Shown: piece by piece, positions 1 to 7,655 of the stretch | Position numbering within the stretch: the stretch's first letter is position 1 | Layout: the number at the start of each line of letters is the position of its first letter | Origin: PHAA01 sp034927445 | Lineage (GTDB): Bacteria; Bacillota; Syntrophomonadia; Syntrophomonadales; Syntrophomonadaceae | Assembly (NCBI GenBank): GCA_034927445.1 | Contig: JAYFPZ010000034.1 | Coordinates: forward strand, 1 to 64,000 | Direction: 5' to 3' | DNA: 64,000 bases | Program-made: the position numbers and the translations under genes | The notes under the pieces: model-generated | Databases searched by the model: none | Seen by the model: only the letters and a program-made list of their open reading frames with translations | Told to the model about the DNA's origin: nothing

Positions 1-619
1 TCCTATAAATATGATTGATCCGCTGGGGCATGACGCTAATTTCGACTTGAATGATCTTAGTGATTTCTACGGACTAATAGAAAAGAGGAAGAAACAAGCA
101 GAAGCTCAAGCTCATTTAAATCAAATGGCTGCGCAGTTTGGACTTAATACCTCATTTTATACAAATGCCAATTGGGGAAATACGAATGATAGCACATTGG
201 GGATAGGAGCTGGCAGTGTAGAAAGTACCGGTTCGAATAGATTTGGAGTTAATGCTTACTCTCCTAATATGTTAGATTTACTTTACCATGGAGGTCAGGG
301 AACCGCTCTTAAAAAAGCTTTTACCGATCCGAACACCAAAGATGCAATAATAAAGACAGGATTTGCGGTTATTACGGTCGTGTCAGTAGCAATAGGTGGG
401 TCATTAGCAGTTGGAGCGGCAGCAGGTTATAGTGGAGAAATCGTAGTTGTCGGACGCGCTGTTTACACTCAAGGAGCGGTGTTCGTTTATTCGAATGCAT
501 TAGAAATAACTCGCGCTACAGAGGTCGTGCTGGATGTTATGTTTGATGATGGAACCTGCGATACGTTTTATGGGTTCATGGTAGATGTAGGAAAACAGGT
601 ATATCAACTAATGCAATAA
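1..619 (+). CDS. C-terminal end of an RHS/YD-repeat polymorphic toxin (5' end outside window)
   Basis: The reading frame is already open at the first bases, and its first residues read PIN-MIDPLGH. This is the classic end of an RHS core, where the IDPLG motif marks the boundary to the variable C-terminal toxin domain. The ATG at 11 is therefore internal, and the gene is cut by the window edge. About 200 residues follow the motif. They are rich in Asn and Gly, with one hydrophobic stretch around residues 117-140 (VITVVSVAIGG...) and a short C-terminal region that I do not recognise as a known toxin fold. RHS proteins deliver C-terminal toxins between competing cells. A small gene starts 18 bases downstream and is the natural immunity candidate. 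The RHS assignment is strong; the toxin activity is unknown. Confidence 0.8.
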   Translation, partial: PINMIDPLGHDANFDLNDLSDFYGLIEKRKKQAEAQAHLNQMAAQFGLNTSFYTNANWGNTNDSTLGIGAGSVESTGSNRFGVNAYSPNMLDLLYHGGQGTALKKAFTDPNTKDAIIKTGFAVITVVSVAIGGSLAVGAAAGYSGEIVVVGRAVYTQGAVFVYSNALEITRATEVVLDVMFDDGTCDTFYGFMVDVGKQVYQLMQ

Positions 620-637
620 CTAGGAGGTAAAGCGTTT

Positions 638-1117
638 GTGACTAAATCAATCTTAATTGATATAGCAGAAGAATATTTTAAAAAAACTAACAGAGGGCCT
701 ACTGAATGGAATTTTTATACTTTTCAATATAATAATAAAATAAAACCTAGAAAGATAGAGAACGCACGAAAAAAATTCGCTCCATATGATTTGGAGACTG
801 AAATTCCTATTATAGTAGTAGATAGTACTATTTTACGGAGCGGGAAAGATGGCGTTTTCATTACTAATAAGGCAGTTTATTACTATTTGGTTAATATAAA
901 CGGCAAAGGATGGAGAAAAGGTAAAGTGGAATGGGACGAAATAGAAGAGCTTTTATTCGTACCAAAATTATCAGGTTCTTATTTTGTGATTAATGGTGTG
1001 AAGATTGGGCAATTTGGTGCCTTTAGTCAAAGTGGAAAGGCTGACAAAGAAGAAGGCAATGTTTTAAATGCTCTTTTTGAACTATGGACCGATGCATTAA
1101 AGGAGCTTCGGATGTGA
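638..1117 (+). CDS. Candidate immunity protein for the RHS toxin
   Basis: This is a 159-residue protein with a GTG start at 638, preceded by AGGAGGT at 622-628. It lies 18 bases after the RHS stop, the usual place for a cognate immunity gene. Residues about 60-130 (SGKDGVFITNKAVYYY..., then KGKVEWDEIEELLF) resemble the beta-rich pattern of bacterial PH-like domains, in which a protein turns on when a gene is induced in a membrane-associated context. No signal peptide or membrane segment is visible. The A+T-rich composition matches the RHS tip and differs from the housekeeping genes, which suggests a horizontally shuffled toxin-immunity cassette. The immunity role is inferred from position; the PH-like resemblance is a visual impression. 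Confidence 0.6.
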   Translation: MTKSILIDIAEEYFKKTNRGPTEWNFYTFQYNNKIKPRKIENARKKFAPYDLETEIPIIVVDSTILRSGKDGVFITNKAVYYYLVNINGKGWRKGKVEWDEIEELLFVPKLSGSYFVINGVKIGQFGAFSQSGKADKEEGNVLNALFELWTDALKELRM

Positions 1118-1193
1118 CCATAGGAAGCTAGGGGGGAAGCTAAGGAGTGTTCTTTTTGCTTCCAACTTAATATTATTTAATGATGAAAAATGG

Positions 1194-1232
1194 GCTGGGA
1201 CCTGTAAGTATGGCAGGTTCCAGCTCTCCCTT
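1194..1232 (+). terminator. Probable terminator after the RHS immunity gene
   Basis: Inverted repeat GCTGGGACCTG (1194-1204) / CAGGTTCCAGC (1214-1224) has one G-U pair and a 9-base loop. It is followed by a pyrimidine-rich tract ending in TTT rather than a clean T run. It lies 77 bases past the immunity gene stop. Confidence 0.5.
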
Positions 1233-1268
1233 TGGGGTTGACTTTTGTGTAATTGCCGGGTTGAATAA

Positions 1269-1674
1269 ATCTTATCAAGCGCCGGGGCAACCCTCTCCCC
1301 GCCCAGTCAATATGTCTATGATGATGCCGGACGGCTGATTAGCAAGACCAACCCGGACGGAACCATAACCTACAGCTACGATGCCAACGGCAACCTTTTG
1401 ACCGTAACCGATGCCGGCGGAACCATAACCAGAGTATATGACGCTCTCAATCGTATAACCAGCTATACCGATGCCCGGGGCAATAACATTCAGTATCAAT
1501 ATGATGAAGTCGGCAACCTGACCAAGATAACCTATCCTGATGCCAAACAGGTTAATTACCTATGATGTGTCAGGTCAGATTTTAGGCGAAACCGACGGCG
1601 AAGGCAGACAAGTATTTCTTAACACCTACAATCAGTTGGGCCGGGTCGTATCCCAGGAAGACGGTTTTTGTTAG
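1269..1674 (+). pseudogene. Decayed RHS/YD-repeat fragment
   Basis: Conceptual translation from about 1308 gives three or four tandem YD repeats (QYVYDDAGRLISKTNPDG, YSYDANGNLLTVTDAGG, VYDALNRITSYTDARG, YQYDEVGNLTKITYPD). The frame hits TGA at about 1561. A shift of one base near 1558 restores the pattern (TYDVSGQILGETDGEG, then YNQLGRVVSQ) until TAG at 1672-1674. There is no start codon with a ribosome site and no complete RHS core. It is the leftover of a second RHS core, typical of loci where C-terminal toxin cassettes have been displaced and stacked downstream of an active RHS gene. Its GC content is higher than that of the neighbouring toxin and immunity DNA. Confidence 0.85.
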
Positions 1675-1693
1675 GCCTACCCTCCGGCATAAT

Positions 1694-1928
1694 TTATAGG
1701 TTTTTTAAAAAATTATACATATCTTTTTTAGACTTAAAAAATAATTGATGTTTAGCTATTGCATTTGTTAGACCATCACCTATATTTCCTTTATGTTTAG
1801 AATGAATTGTACATGTCCGGTTTATGCCATCCGGGCCAACTCCTTGCCAGACATTGCTATTAATCTTACTTAAGCCCTAAGCCTTCACAAATTTTTTCTA
1901 TATCATCCCAAGTAAACGTGTACCCCAC
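1694..1928 (-). pseudogene. HicA-like toxin gene with a +1 frameshift
   Basis: This lies immediately downstream of the antitoxin gene on the minus strand. A GTG at 1928-1926 is preceded by AAGGGA and opens a frame reading VGYTFTWDDIEKICEGLGLK, then TAA. Removing one base there continues as KINSNVWQGVGPDG, then TCTIHSKHKG, GLTNAIAKHQLFF and a stop at 1696-1694. The 235-base span is 78 codons plus one base. The combined protein resembles small HicA/YcfA-type mRNA interferases in size and in the late His-rich and HKG segment. Either the toxin is dead by mutation or it needs frameshifting to be made. Annotation programs would miss it. The family call is moderate, because the classic GSHH motif is not clearly present. 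Confidence 0.6.
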
Positions 1929-1930
1929 AG

Positions 1931-2380
1931 TTAATCTTCCCTTGGTAAATCTAATATTTCTATTAGTTTTTCCTGATTATCGGCGCATCTTGCGATACGT
2001 CTTAAATACCAATAATGTTTACGGTTTGGGTTACTATTGCTTAAGTGAAAAGGCAAATCATTAAAAAAGACATTTAGATAAGTCATAAGGTTATCAATAA
2101 AATCTTGAATGGCTTCTGCCTTTGTTTCACCTGTTCCATAGGTATTAAGTTCATTGCACCATAAAGAAAACATACCGGTGTTTTTATCCGGATTATCTAC
2201 CCAGTTATAAGTGAATTTCAAAGACTCGCATAAATCATCTAATAAGGAAGTCGAGATCAAAGAGGCATCTGGTTCATTTTTTCTTTTCCCATCGGAAATA
2301 ATAATTTCCTTCCCAGTTATTGCTTCTCTTCTAAGTTCTGTAAGTGAATCTTTTGCTTTTTTTATAGTAACAGTTGTCAA
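1931..2380 (-). CDS. Antitoxin with Phd/YefM-like N-terminus and HicB-like C-terminus
   Basis: The protein is 149 residues. The start is chosen as TTG at 2380-2378 because a perfect AAGGAGG (2395-2389) lies 8 bases upstream. The ATG at 2401 would place that Shine-Dalgarno inside the gene. The N-terminus (TVTIKKAKDSLTELRREAITG, then KEIIISDG) looks like a Phd/YefM antitoxin DNA-binding fold. The C-terminus (FSLWCNELNTYGTGETKAEA, then IQDFIDNLMTYL) resembles the HicB-type toxin-neutralising strand-helix. The gene is followed at 2 bases by the HicA-like toxin remnant, so antitoxin precedes toxin. I expect it to autoregulate the pair. The two-part architecture is inferred by eye. Confidence 0.7.
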   Translation of the reverse strand: MTTVTIKKAKDSLTELRREAITGKEIIISDGKRKNEPDASLISTSLLDDLCESLKFTYNWVDNPDKNTGMFSLWCNELNTYGTGETKAEAIQDFIDNLMTYLNVFFNDLPFHLSNSNPNRKHYWYLRRIARCADNQEKLIEILDLPRED

Positions 2381-2517
2381 TTTAAAGACCTCCTTAGGCA
2401 TTTTGCTACCCCCATCCTAACATAATCGAGCCATTATAGCTATATGCCAGGTAGAGGATTTTATTCTCATTTCATCCCTATTCCATTTGTTAGCGATCAA
2501 TGTTAAACTATATAAAA

Positions 2518-2563
2518 CTAACATATGTTAGCTTAATTGCCTATATTGCCTAAGATATGTTAG
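2518..2563. promoter_or_regulatory. Palindromic operator upstream of the TetR gene
   Basis: CTAACATATGTTAG at 2518-2531 is a perfect 14-base palindrome, and the half-site ATATGTTAG recurs at about 2555-2563. Both lie within 80 bases upstream of the TetR start at 2594, a typical position for autoregulation by a TetR-family repressor. Confidence 0.6.
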
Positions 2564-2593
2564 TAAATACAAGCGGAAATCGGTGAAGCAAAA

Positions 2594-3199
2594 ATGAAAG
2601 AAAAGACGACCAAACGAGAAATATTTGAGGCCGCAGTAGAATTATTCTCCCGCAAAGGCTATAAAGGTACCAGTATACGGGAAATCGCTTATGCGGTTGG
2701 CATCAAGGAAAGCTCCATCTACAATCACTACAAAAATAAAGAGGATATTTTGCGAAGCATCTTTGATTATTTCCGGGATGACCTTAGCTCCCTAAGGCCT
2801 TCAGAACATGAAACCGGCAAGCTTATCGATTTGCTCTCCCCGCCGGATATATTCAAGCTCATTTTCATGAGGTATGCAAACACCGAAAATGTCATCATTG
2901 ACAGAATCGCCAAGATTATTTTCTCAGAACAATACTTCAACCCGCAGGCTCGGGATTTTATCCTGAATGTTGAAATCAGAGAACCGATTGCCTACTACGA
3001 AAGCCTCCTCAGAGAAATGGCCCGGGCTGGTAAGATAAGCGAAACCGATTGCCATTTCATCGCGGAGGAACTGCACTACGGGTTCCTGGGGATTATCATG
3101 GAATATTCCCATGTAAAAAAGGAGGGAGAATATGACAAGGACACGATTCAAAAATTAATTCGCCATGTAGATTTTATTTTTAAGCATGTGCAGAATTAA
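2594..3199 (+). CDS. TetR/AcrR-family transcriptional regulator
   Basis: A 201-residue protein. Residues about 8-50 form the TetR helix-turn-helix (REIFEAAVELFSRKGYKGTS, then IREIAYAVGIKESSIYNHY and KNKEDIL), which is a textbook match. The C-terminal ligand domain is unlike anything I can name, so the effector is unknown. A perfect palindrome lies just upstream and probably is its own operator. The next gene on the same strand, 67 bases on, encodes a surface protein, but nothing shows that it is regulated by this protein. Confidence 0.9.
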   Translation: MKEKTTKREIFEAAVELFSRKGYKGTSIREIAYAVGIKESSIYNHYKNKEDILRSIFDYFRDDLSSLRPSEHETGKLIDLLSPPDIFKLIFMRYANTENVIIDRIAKIIFSEQYFNPQARDFILNVEIREPIAYYESLLREMARAGKISETDCHFIAEELHYGFLGIIMEYSHVKKEGEYDKDTIQKLIRHVDFIFKHVQN

Positions 3200-3266
3200 T
3201 CAAACGGCGGATTTTTAAAACCCGAAGAAATGCTCGTAAGCCTATATGAATGGAGGATTGACCACC

Positions 3267-5330
3267 ATGGCTAGAAAATCATCAACCCGACATCCAAAAT
3301 TGAAATGGCTGGCAGTTTGGTTCCTGGCCGCATTGTTAGCTTTTGCACCAGGAATCTGCCTGGCCGGCGGAGGCTGGCAGCTGGATCCCAATATACCGGT
3401 TATAACTTTGTCCGACAATGCCGATCTCAGTGATCTTCACCTGGTCAGTGGGAGCATTTCACCCGCTTTTAATCCTAACACCACTTCTTATTCCCAAACC
3501 TATCACGGTACCAACACCCAGGTAGTGGCTAAAGCCGCCGAGAGCCATGCGACCATCACCGTCAACGGTACAGCAGTGGCCAGCGGTCAATGGTCCCAGT
3601 CCATCAGTTTGAATCCCGGAGCCAATATCATAACCGTAAAAGTAACCGCCCAGAACGGGGTCACCGCCAGGACTTATACGATAACCGTCAACAAACCCGC
3701 TTCAAGCAACGCTAACTTGACGGAACTCAACGTGAGCATCGGCGCCTTGAACCCTGCCTTTGCCCCGGGAACTTCAAACTATACGGCAACCGAAGCCAAC
3801 TCCACTACCAGCGTCCAAGTAATTGCCCGACCGGAAAACGATAAGGCCACCCTTACCATAAACGGCGGCGGCAGCAAGGTCGGCTCCAGTTATCAATCCA
3901 CGATTAATCTGGGTGTCGGATCTAACAATGTTCTGGTAATAGTAACTTCCGAGGACAAGTCCATTAAAAAGACCTATCATATGGTCATTATAAGGGAGAA
4001 CGGCGTTTCCTTATCAACAGATGCCGCTTTGAGTGACCTGATTACCAATTGCGGCGCACTTACCCCTGCTTTCATACCGGCAACCACATCTTACACCCAG
4101 CCCTATTCGGGACCTAACATCCTGGTCAAACCAGCTGTTTCAGAAAGCCATGCCACAGTTACGGTCAAGGGCGCTGCCGTTGCCAGCGGGCAATGGTCGC
4201 AGGCTGTCACCCTGGTTCCAGGGGTTAATACCATCCCCGTAAAGGTTACCGCCCAAGACGGCATTACTAGCAAGACCTATACGATCAGCATAACCATGCC
4301 CGGCGGGCTCAAATCCAGCGATGCAACACTGAACAGCCTGACTCTTTCCAGCGGAGCGCTATCGCCGGCTTTTTCCCCCGCCGCCACCTCATATACGCAA
4401 AGCGTTGAAAACAACGTTGCCATGCTGGATAAAATAAGCGGAAACACGAATAATGCAAAAGCCACCGCCGCCATCAACGGCAAAAGCACGGGCGGCTCCG
4501 GCCTGGTATTGGGAGAGGATTACCCATTAAGCGTGGGCGACAATGTGTTTACCATACTGGTCACTGCCGAGGACCAAACCACTACCAAAACCTATACCGT
4601 TACCGTAACCCGGGCTGCAGCGAAAGGCCAAACCGCTCCATCAGCACCCACCGGGCTTACCGCTGTGGCCGTTTCGGGCCCCGCTATCAAACTCACCTGG
4701 ACAGACAATTCCGATAACGAGTTGGGTTTCGTCATTGAACGAAAAAGTACCGGGGGCAGCTATGCCGAGATCGAACAGGCGGCGCCCAATACCACCAGCT
4801 ACACCGATGCCGGCTTGTCTTCAGGCACAACCTATTATTATCGCCTCTTTGCATTCAACAATGACGGGAGCTCCGGCTATTCAAACCAAGCCCAGGCGAC
4901 GACGCCTGCCGGTCAGCCCCCGCAGCCGTCGCCTATTGTGATTCGATTTTACATCGGCAGCTCCAGCTATTATATTGATGATCAAATCCAGACCATGGAC
5001 GCCAGCCCTATCGTAACCGAGGGAAGAACCCTGCTCCCTATCGTATATGTGGCAACTCCCCTGGGAGCTGGTGTTGATTGGGACCAGATTCAGCAAAAAG
5101 CGACGGTTTCGCTAAACGGCAAAACGATCGAAATGTTCATCGGTCAGTCAAATGCCAGGGTAAACGGGGTGAATACGCCCATCGACCCTGACAATCCCAA
5201 TGTAGCTCCTACGATCGTGCCGCCGGGCCGAACCATGCTTCCTTTGCGCTTTATTTCGGAGAATCTGGGCGCCAGGGTGGATTGGAACGGCGGTACGCAA
5301 GAAGTAAAAATCACCTATCCCCAGCCATAA
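3267..5330 (+). CDS. Secreted surface protein with cadherin-like, fibronectin III and copper-amine-oxidase-like domains
   Basis: A 687-residue exported protein. The start at ATG 3267 follows GGAGG (3252-3256); an in-frame ATG at 3246 lies upstream of that site. Residues 1-33 form a signal peptide (KLKWLAVWFLAALLAFAPG, cleavage near CLAG). Then come about four cadherin-like beta-sandwich repeats of roughly 90-95 residues, each with a motif like LSPAFxPxTTSYT and ending in a TYTITV strand. A fibronectin type III domain follows (APSAPTGLTAVAVSG..., residues about 460-550). The C-terminal ~120 residues match the copper amine oxidase N-terminal-like domain (EGRTLLPIVYVATPLGA; PPGRTMLPLRFISENLGA). 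In Clostridia this last domain is a common cell-surface module with no oxidase activity. Adhesion or wall attachment is inferred; no sortase motif is present. Confidence 0.85.
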   Translation: MARKSSTRHPKLKWLAVWFLAALLAFAPGICLAGGGWQLDPNIPVITLSDNADLSDLHLVSGSISPAFNPNTTSYSQTYHGTNTQVVAKAAESHATITVNGTAVASGQWSQSISLNPGANIITVKVTAQNGVTARTYTITVNKPASSNANLTELNVSIGALNPAFAPGTSNYTATEANSTTSVQVIARPENDKATLTINGGGSKVGSSYQSTINLGVGSNNVLVIVTSEDKSIKKTYHMVIIRENGVSLSTDAALSDLITNCGALTPAFIPATTSYTQPYSGPNILVKPAVSESHATVTVKGAAVASGQWSQAVTLVPGVNTIPVKVTAQDGITSKTYTISITMPGGLKSSDATLNSLTLSSGALSPAFSPAATSYTQSVENNVAMLDKISGNTNNAKATAAINGKSTGGSGLVLGEDYPLSVGDNVFTILVTAEDQTTTKTYTVTVTRAAAKGQTAPSAPTGLTAVAVSGPAIKLTWTDNSDNELGFVIERKSTGGSYAEIEQAAPNTTSYTDAGLSSGTTYYYRLFAFNNDGSSGYSNQAQATTPAGQPPQPSPIVIRFYIGSSSYYIDDQIQTMDASPIVTEGRTLLPIVYVATPLGAGVDWDQIQQKATVSLNGKTIEMFIGQSNARVNGVNTPIDPDNPNVAPTIVPPGRTMLPLRFISENLGARVDWNGGTQEVKITYPQP

Positions 5331-5385
5331 TATTTGAATCAGCCAGCCTGCCCCCAATACTAAAATGCTATTTAATGAGTTTGCA

Positions 5386-5428
5386 GATGTCTTACCCTAC
5401 AGTCACTGCGGGGTAAGGCATCTTTTTA
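5386..5428 (+). terminator. Rho-independent terminator after the surface protein
   Basis: Stem GATGTCTTACCC (5386-5397) pairs with GGGTAAGGCATC (5411-5422) with one G-U pair, followed by TTTTTAT. It lies 55 bases after the stop codon. Confidence 0.85.
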
Positions 5429-5561
5429 TACGTTTTTTCCACTTGTTGCTTCTGGGACGGAGCATAATGTGCCTTTTTACGAGTCCTCAAACTACAGCTC
5501 ATAATGCTTGCTGGGAAACGAACAAGGTACCCGTCCCCTTGCTCGCTTCTTGAGATGTTTC

Positions 5562-6836
5562 TTATACACCAGCGGAAATACCATTTCCCCAATCTGTATC
5601 TCTAAATTTTAAAGCGGACGGTTCCACTCTGCCGTCAAAAAACTTGCAGGCGTTGTAATATTTAAGATCTGACCACCAGTAGCGGGCATAGGTTGGGTCA
5701 TTTTTAAACTTGTAATAAACGGCTCCCGGCTTTAGGAGCGAAGTCATCGAGCCCATCAATTCAGATGGATCGCGAAAACATTCCCACTCGCAAAGCCGGC
5801 AAGAGGTGTTTGCCAGTGGCTGCAGATTGTCTAATGACCCCAGCCCTTCCCGCCCGCGGTATCCGCAGGGGTAAACCTGATTGTCAAAAGCGCTGATATA
5901 GAAAAAGTCTCTTCCGCCCCGGCATTCAAAGGTAAAGTCACTTTCCCCCTGCAACTGCTTTTCCAAGGCATATAGCGAGCTTAGCGGCGTAAATATACGA
6001 ATGCGATGGCGGTAGGAGGGAACTACCTCCCTCAAGGCCTGAAAGACTAATATTTTCTCGTCTTGACTGAAATTAACCATGGAGTGGGCAGAATGTGCTC
6101 CGTAGACAGGTAAAAGATGAGGGTCGTCATTACCTTCACTGCTCATTGGGTAGCACACATTAGCCATGGTAAAGCCAAGATCAAGTACAAACTCAAAAAA
6201 GCTGCTTATGGAAGTTTTCATTTGCTGGAGAAAATCTTCCGGGTTTAAACCACTCTCGACATTAGAACCACCAGTCAGTCTGTTTATCCCCAGATTAGCG
6301 GCGGGATATAGGCCATGAGCATGAAAGAGGGGAAGGGCATGACGAATCCCCTTTATGACTCCCGGCAGCCCTCTAATTTCCTCGTGGATTTTGGGATCGG
6401 CGGAATCGATGCTTATCCATAGATTGCGCAGTCCGGACGCAGCCAACTCAACCGCCATTTTATTTATTTTGTCTGCGAATTCCTGGCTCTCCGATTTCCG
6501 TAGAAAAAATCCATTGGTTCCGGTTCTGATAAAAGGGATATTAGCCTGGTGGGCGCAGGCAATCAAATGGCGTAAATCTTCGTAGTAGAGAAAGGGCTCT
6601 CCACCGGTAAAAGAAATGGAACGGATCCCCCGGGAGGCTGCCAGCGCAATAATTTCTTCCATTACTTGATTGCTCAAGCGGTAACGGTCTCTGGCATTGT
6701 TTATGTTCATATCGCATTGCGGACAGGAGGCATTGCAGCGGTCGGTGAACTGGATGACTATCTGCCCAGGTATTTTTCCTGAACAAAGTGTAAAAAAATC
6801 TTTAATCCCACGCCCTAGAGAATAGCTTCCAGGCAA
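5562..6836 (-). CDS. Radical SAM protein with C-terminal SPASM-like cysteine cluster, function unknown
   Basis: A 424-residue protein with a TTG start at 6836, supported by GGAGGT (6850-6845) 8 bases upstream. Residues about 25-40 carry the radical SAM signature CNASCPQC (CX3CX2C), which binds a [4Fe-4S] cluster and SAM, followed by SFTGGEPFLY, the typical GGEP motif. The C-terminal third has further cysteines (FECRGG, VYPCGYRG, TSCRLCEWECF) that resemble a SPASM or twitch auxiliary cluster. SPASM enzymes often modify peptides or activate sulfatases, but no small precursor peptide gene is evident next to it. It is divergent from the next gene, with a 221-base spacer. The substrate is unknown. 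Confidence 0.8.
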   Translation of the reverse strand: MPGSYSLGRGIKDFFTLCSGKIPGQIVIQFTDRCNASCPQCDMNINNARDRYRLSNQVMEEIIALAASRGIRSISFTGGEPFLYYEDLRHLIACAHQANIPFIRTGTNGFFLRKSESQEFADKINKMAVELAASGLRNLWISIDSADPKIHEEIRGLPGVIKGIRHALPLFHAHGLYPAANLGINRLTGGSNVESGLNPEDFLQQMKTSISSFFEFVLDLGFTMANVCYPMSSEGNDDPHLLPVYGAHSAHSMVNFSQDEKILVFQALREVVPSYRHRIRIFTPLSSLYALEKQLQGESDFTFECRGGRDFFYISAFDNQVYPCGYRGREGLGSLDNLQPLANTSCRLCEWECFRDPSELMGSMTSLLKPGAVYYKFKNDPTYARYWWSDLKYYNACKFFDGRVEPSALKFRDTDWGNGISAGV

Positions 6837-7057
6837 TAAAATCGACCTCCATGTTTTTCTTTCCTATGATACCTGTGAATTGTTTGGGCACCCTTAATTC
6901 GATGTAAACTTTCGATAAATATTTGTTCCTCCCGATTGGCCACCAAAAGAAAACATTTAATTTGACATATTAGGGCCTTAGTCTTTACATCCCATTAAAA
7001 ACTTCTTATCAATAGCCAATTAAAATTAGGTCAAAGCTATGAAAAGGAGATGGGTTG

Positions 7058-7624
7058 ATGTTTTTTCAGACCCACTGGTTAATTGGGGAGACTGTTGCCC
7101 AATTAACCGAGAAACAGTTGCCCGCCCGTATCCACCACTTCGCGTTTTGTCTGGGAAGCGTCCTGCCTGATCTAATTCATCCTTATAATCGAATTCCCCA
7201 CAGAATTAAAGATTCATCGCCGTTGTTTAACCGCCTCTTAGACCAGGCTGTCAATACCACATTTAAATCAAGGTGGGATTTTTCCATTCATCTGGGTATG
7301 ATATGTCATTATTTATGTGATTTCTTCTGCCTGGCTCACAATGAAACTAAATTAAATAATCTCATTGCTCATACCATTTATGAAGCCAGAATGGTGGGTA
7401 AAGCCGACCGGAAAATGGTCAGGAATCTGGCTATGGCGGCTCTTAAGGGAAATGAAACCGGAATATGTGACGTGAACAAATTCCTGCTTGAAAAACATCA
7501 GAGTTATAGAAACGCAGCGGAAGGATTTGAGAATGATATTGCTTTTGCCGTTCCGGTTGTTTTAACGGTTGTTTTCAGTCTGTTGCATCAAGATCTGCCT
7601 GTACATTTGCAGCGAATAGCCTAA
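7058..7624 (+). CDS. Zinc-dependent phospholipase C-like / membrane-associated His-rich protein
   Basis: A 188-residue protein. ATG 7058 is preferred over the adjacent TTG 7055 because AAGGAGATG ends 7 bases upstream. Conserved His and Asp residues (FQTHWLIG, HHFAFCLGSVLPDLIHP, IHLGMICHYLCDFFCLAHN) follow the arrangement of the zinc-dependent phospholipase C family, where they bind zinc ions. No signal peptide is seen. The glycosyltransferase gene starts 31 bases downstream, so the two are probably co-transcribed and may act in glycolipid or envelope metabolism. The enzymatic activity is inferred from the histidine pattern only. Confidence 0.6.
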   Translation: MFFQTHWLIGETVAQLTEKQLPARIHHFAFCLGSVLPDLIHPYNRIPHRIKDSSPLFNRLLDQAVNTTFKSRWDFSIHLGMICHYLCDFFCLAHNETKLNNLIAHTIYEARMVGKADRKMVRNLAMAALKGNETGICDVNKFLLEKHQSYRNAAEGFENDIAFAVPVVLTVVFSLLHQDLPVHLQRIA

Positions 7625-7655
7625 GCCAAGATAATACGGGGAAAGGATAAGAACA

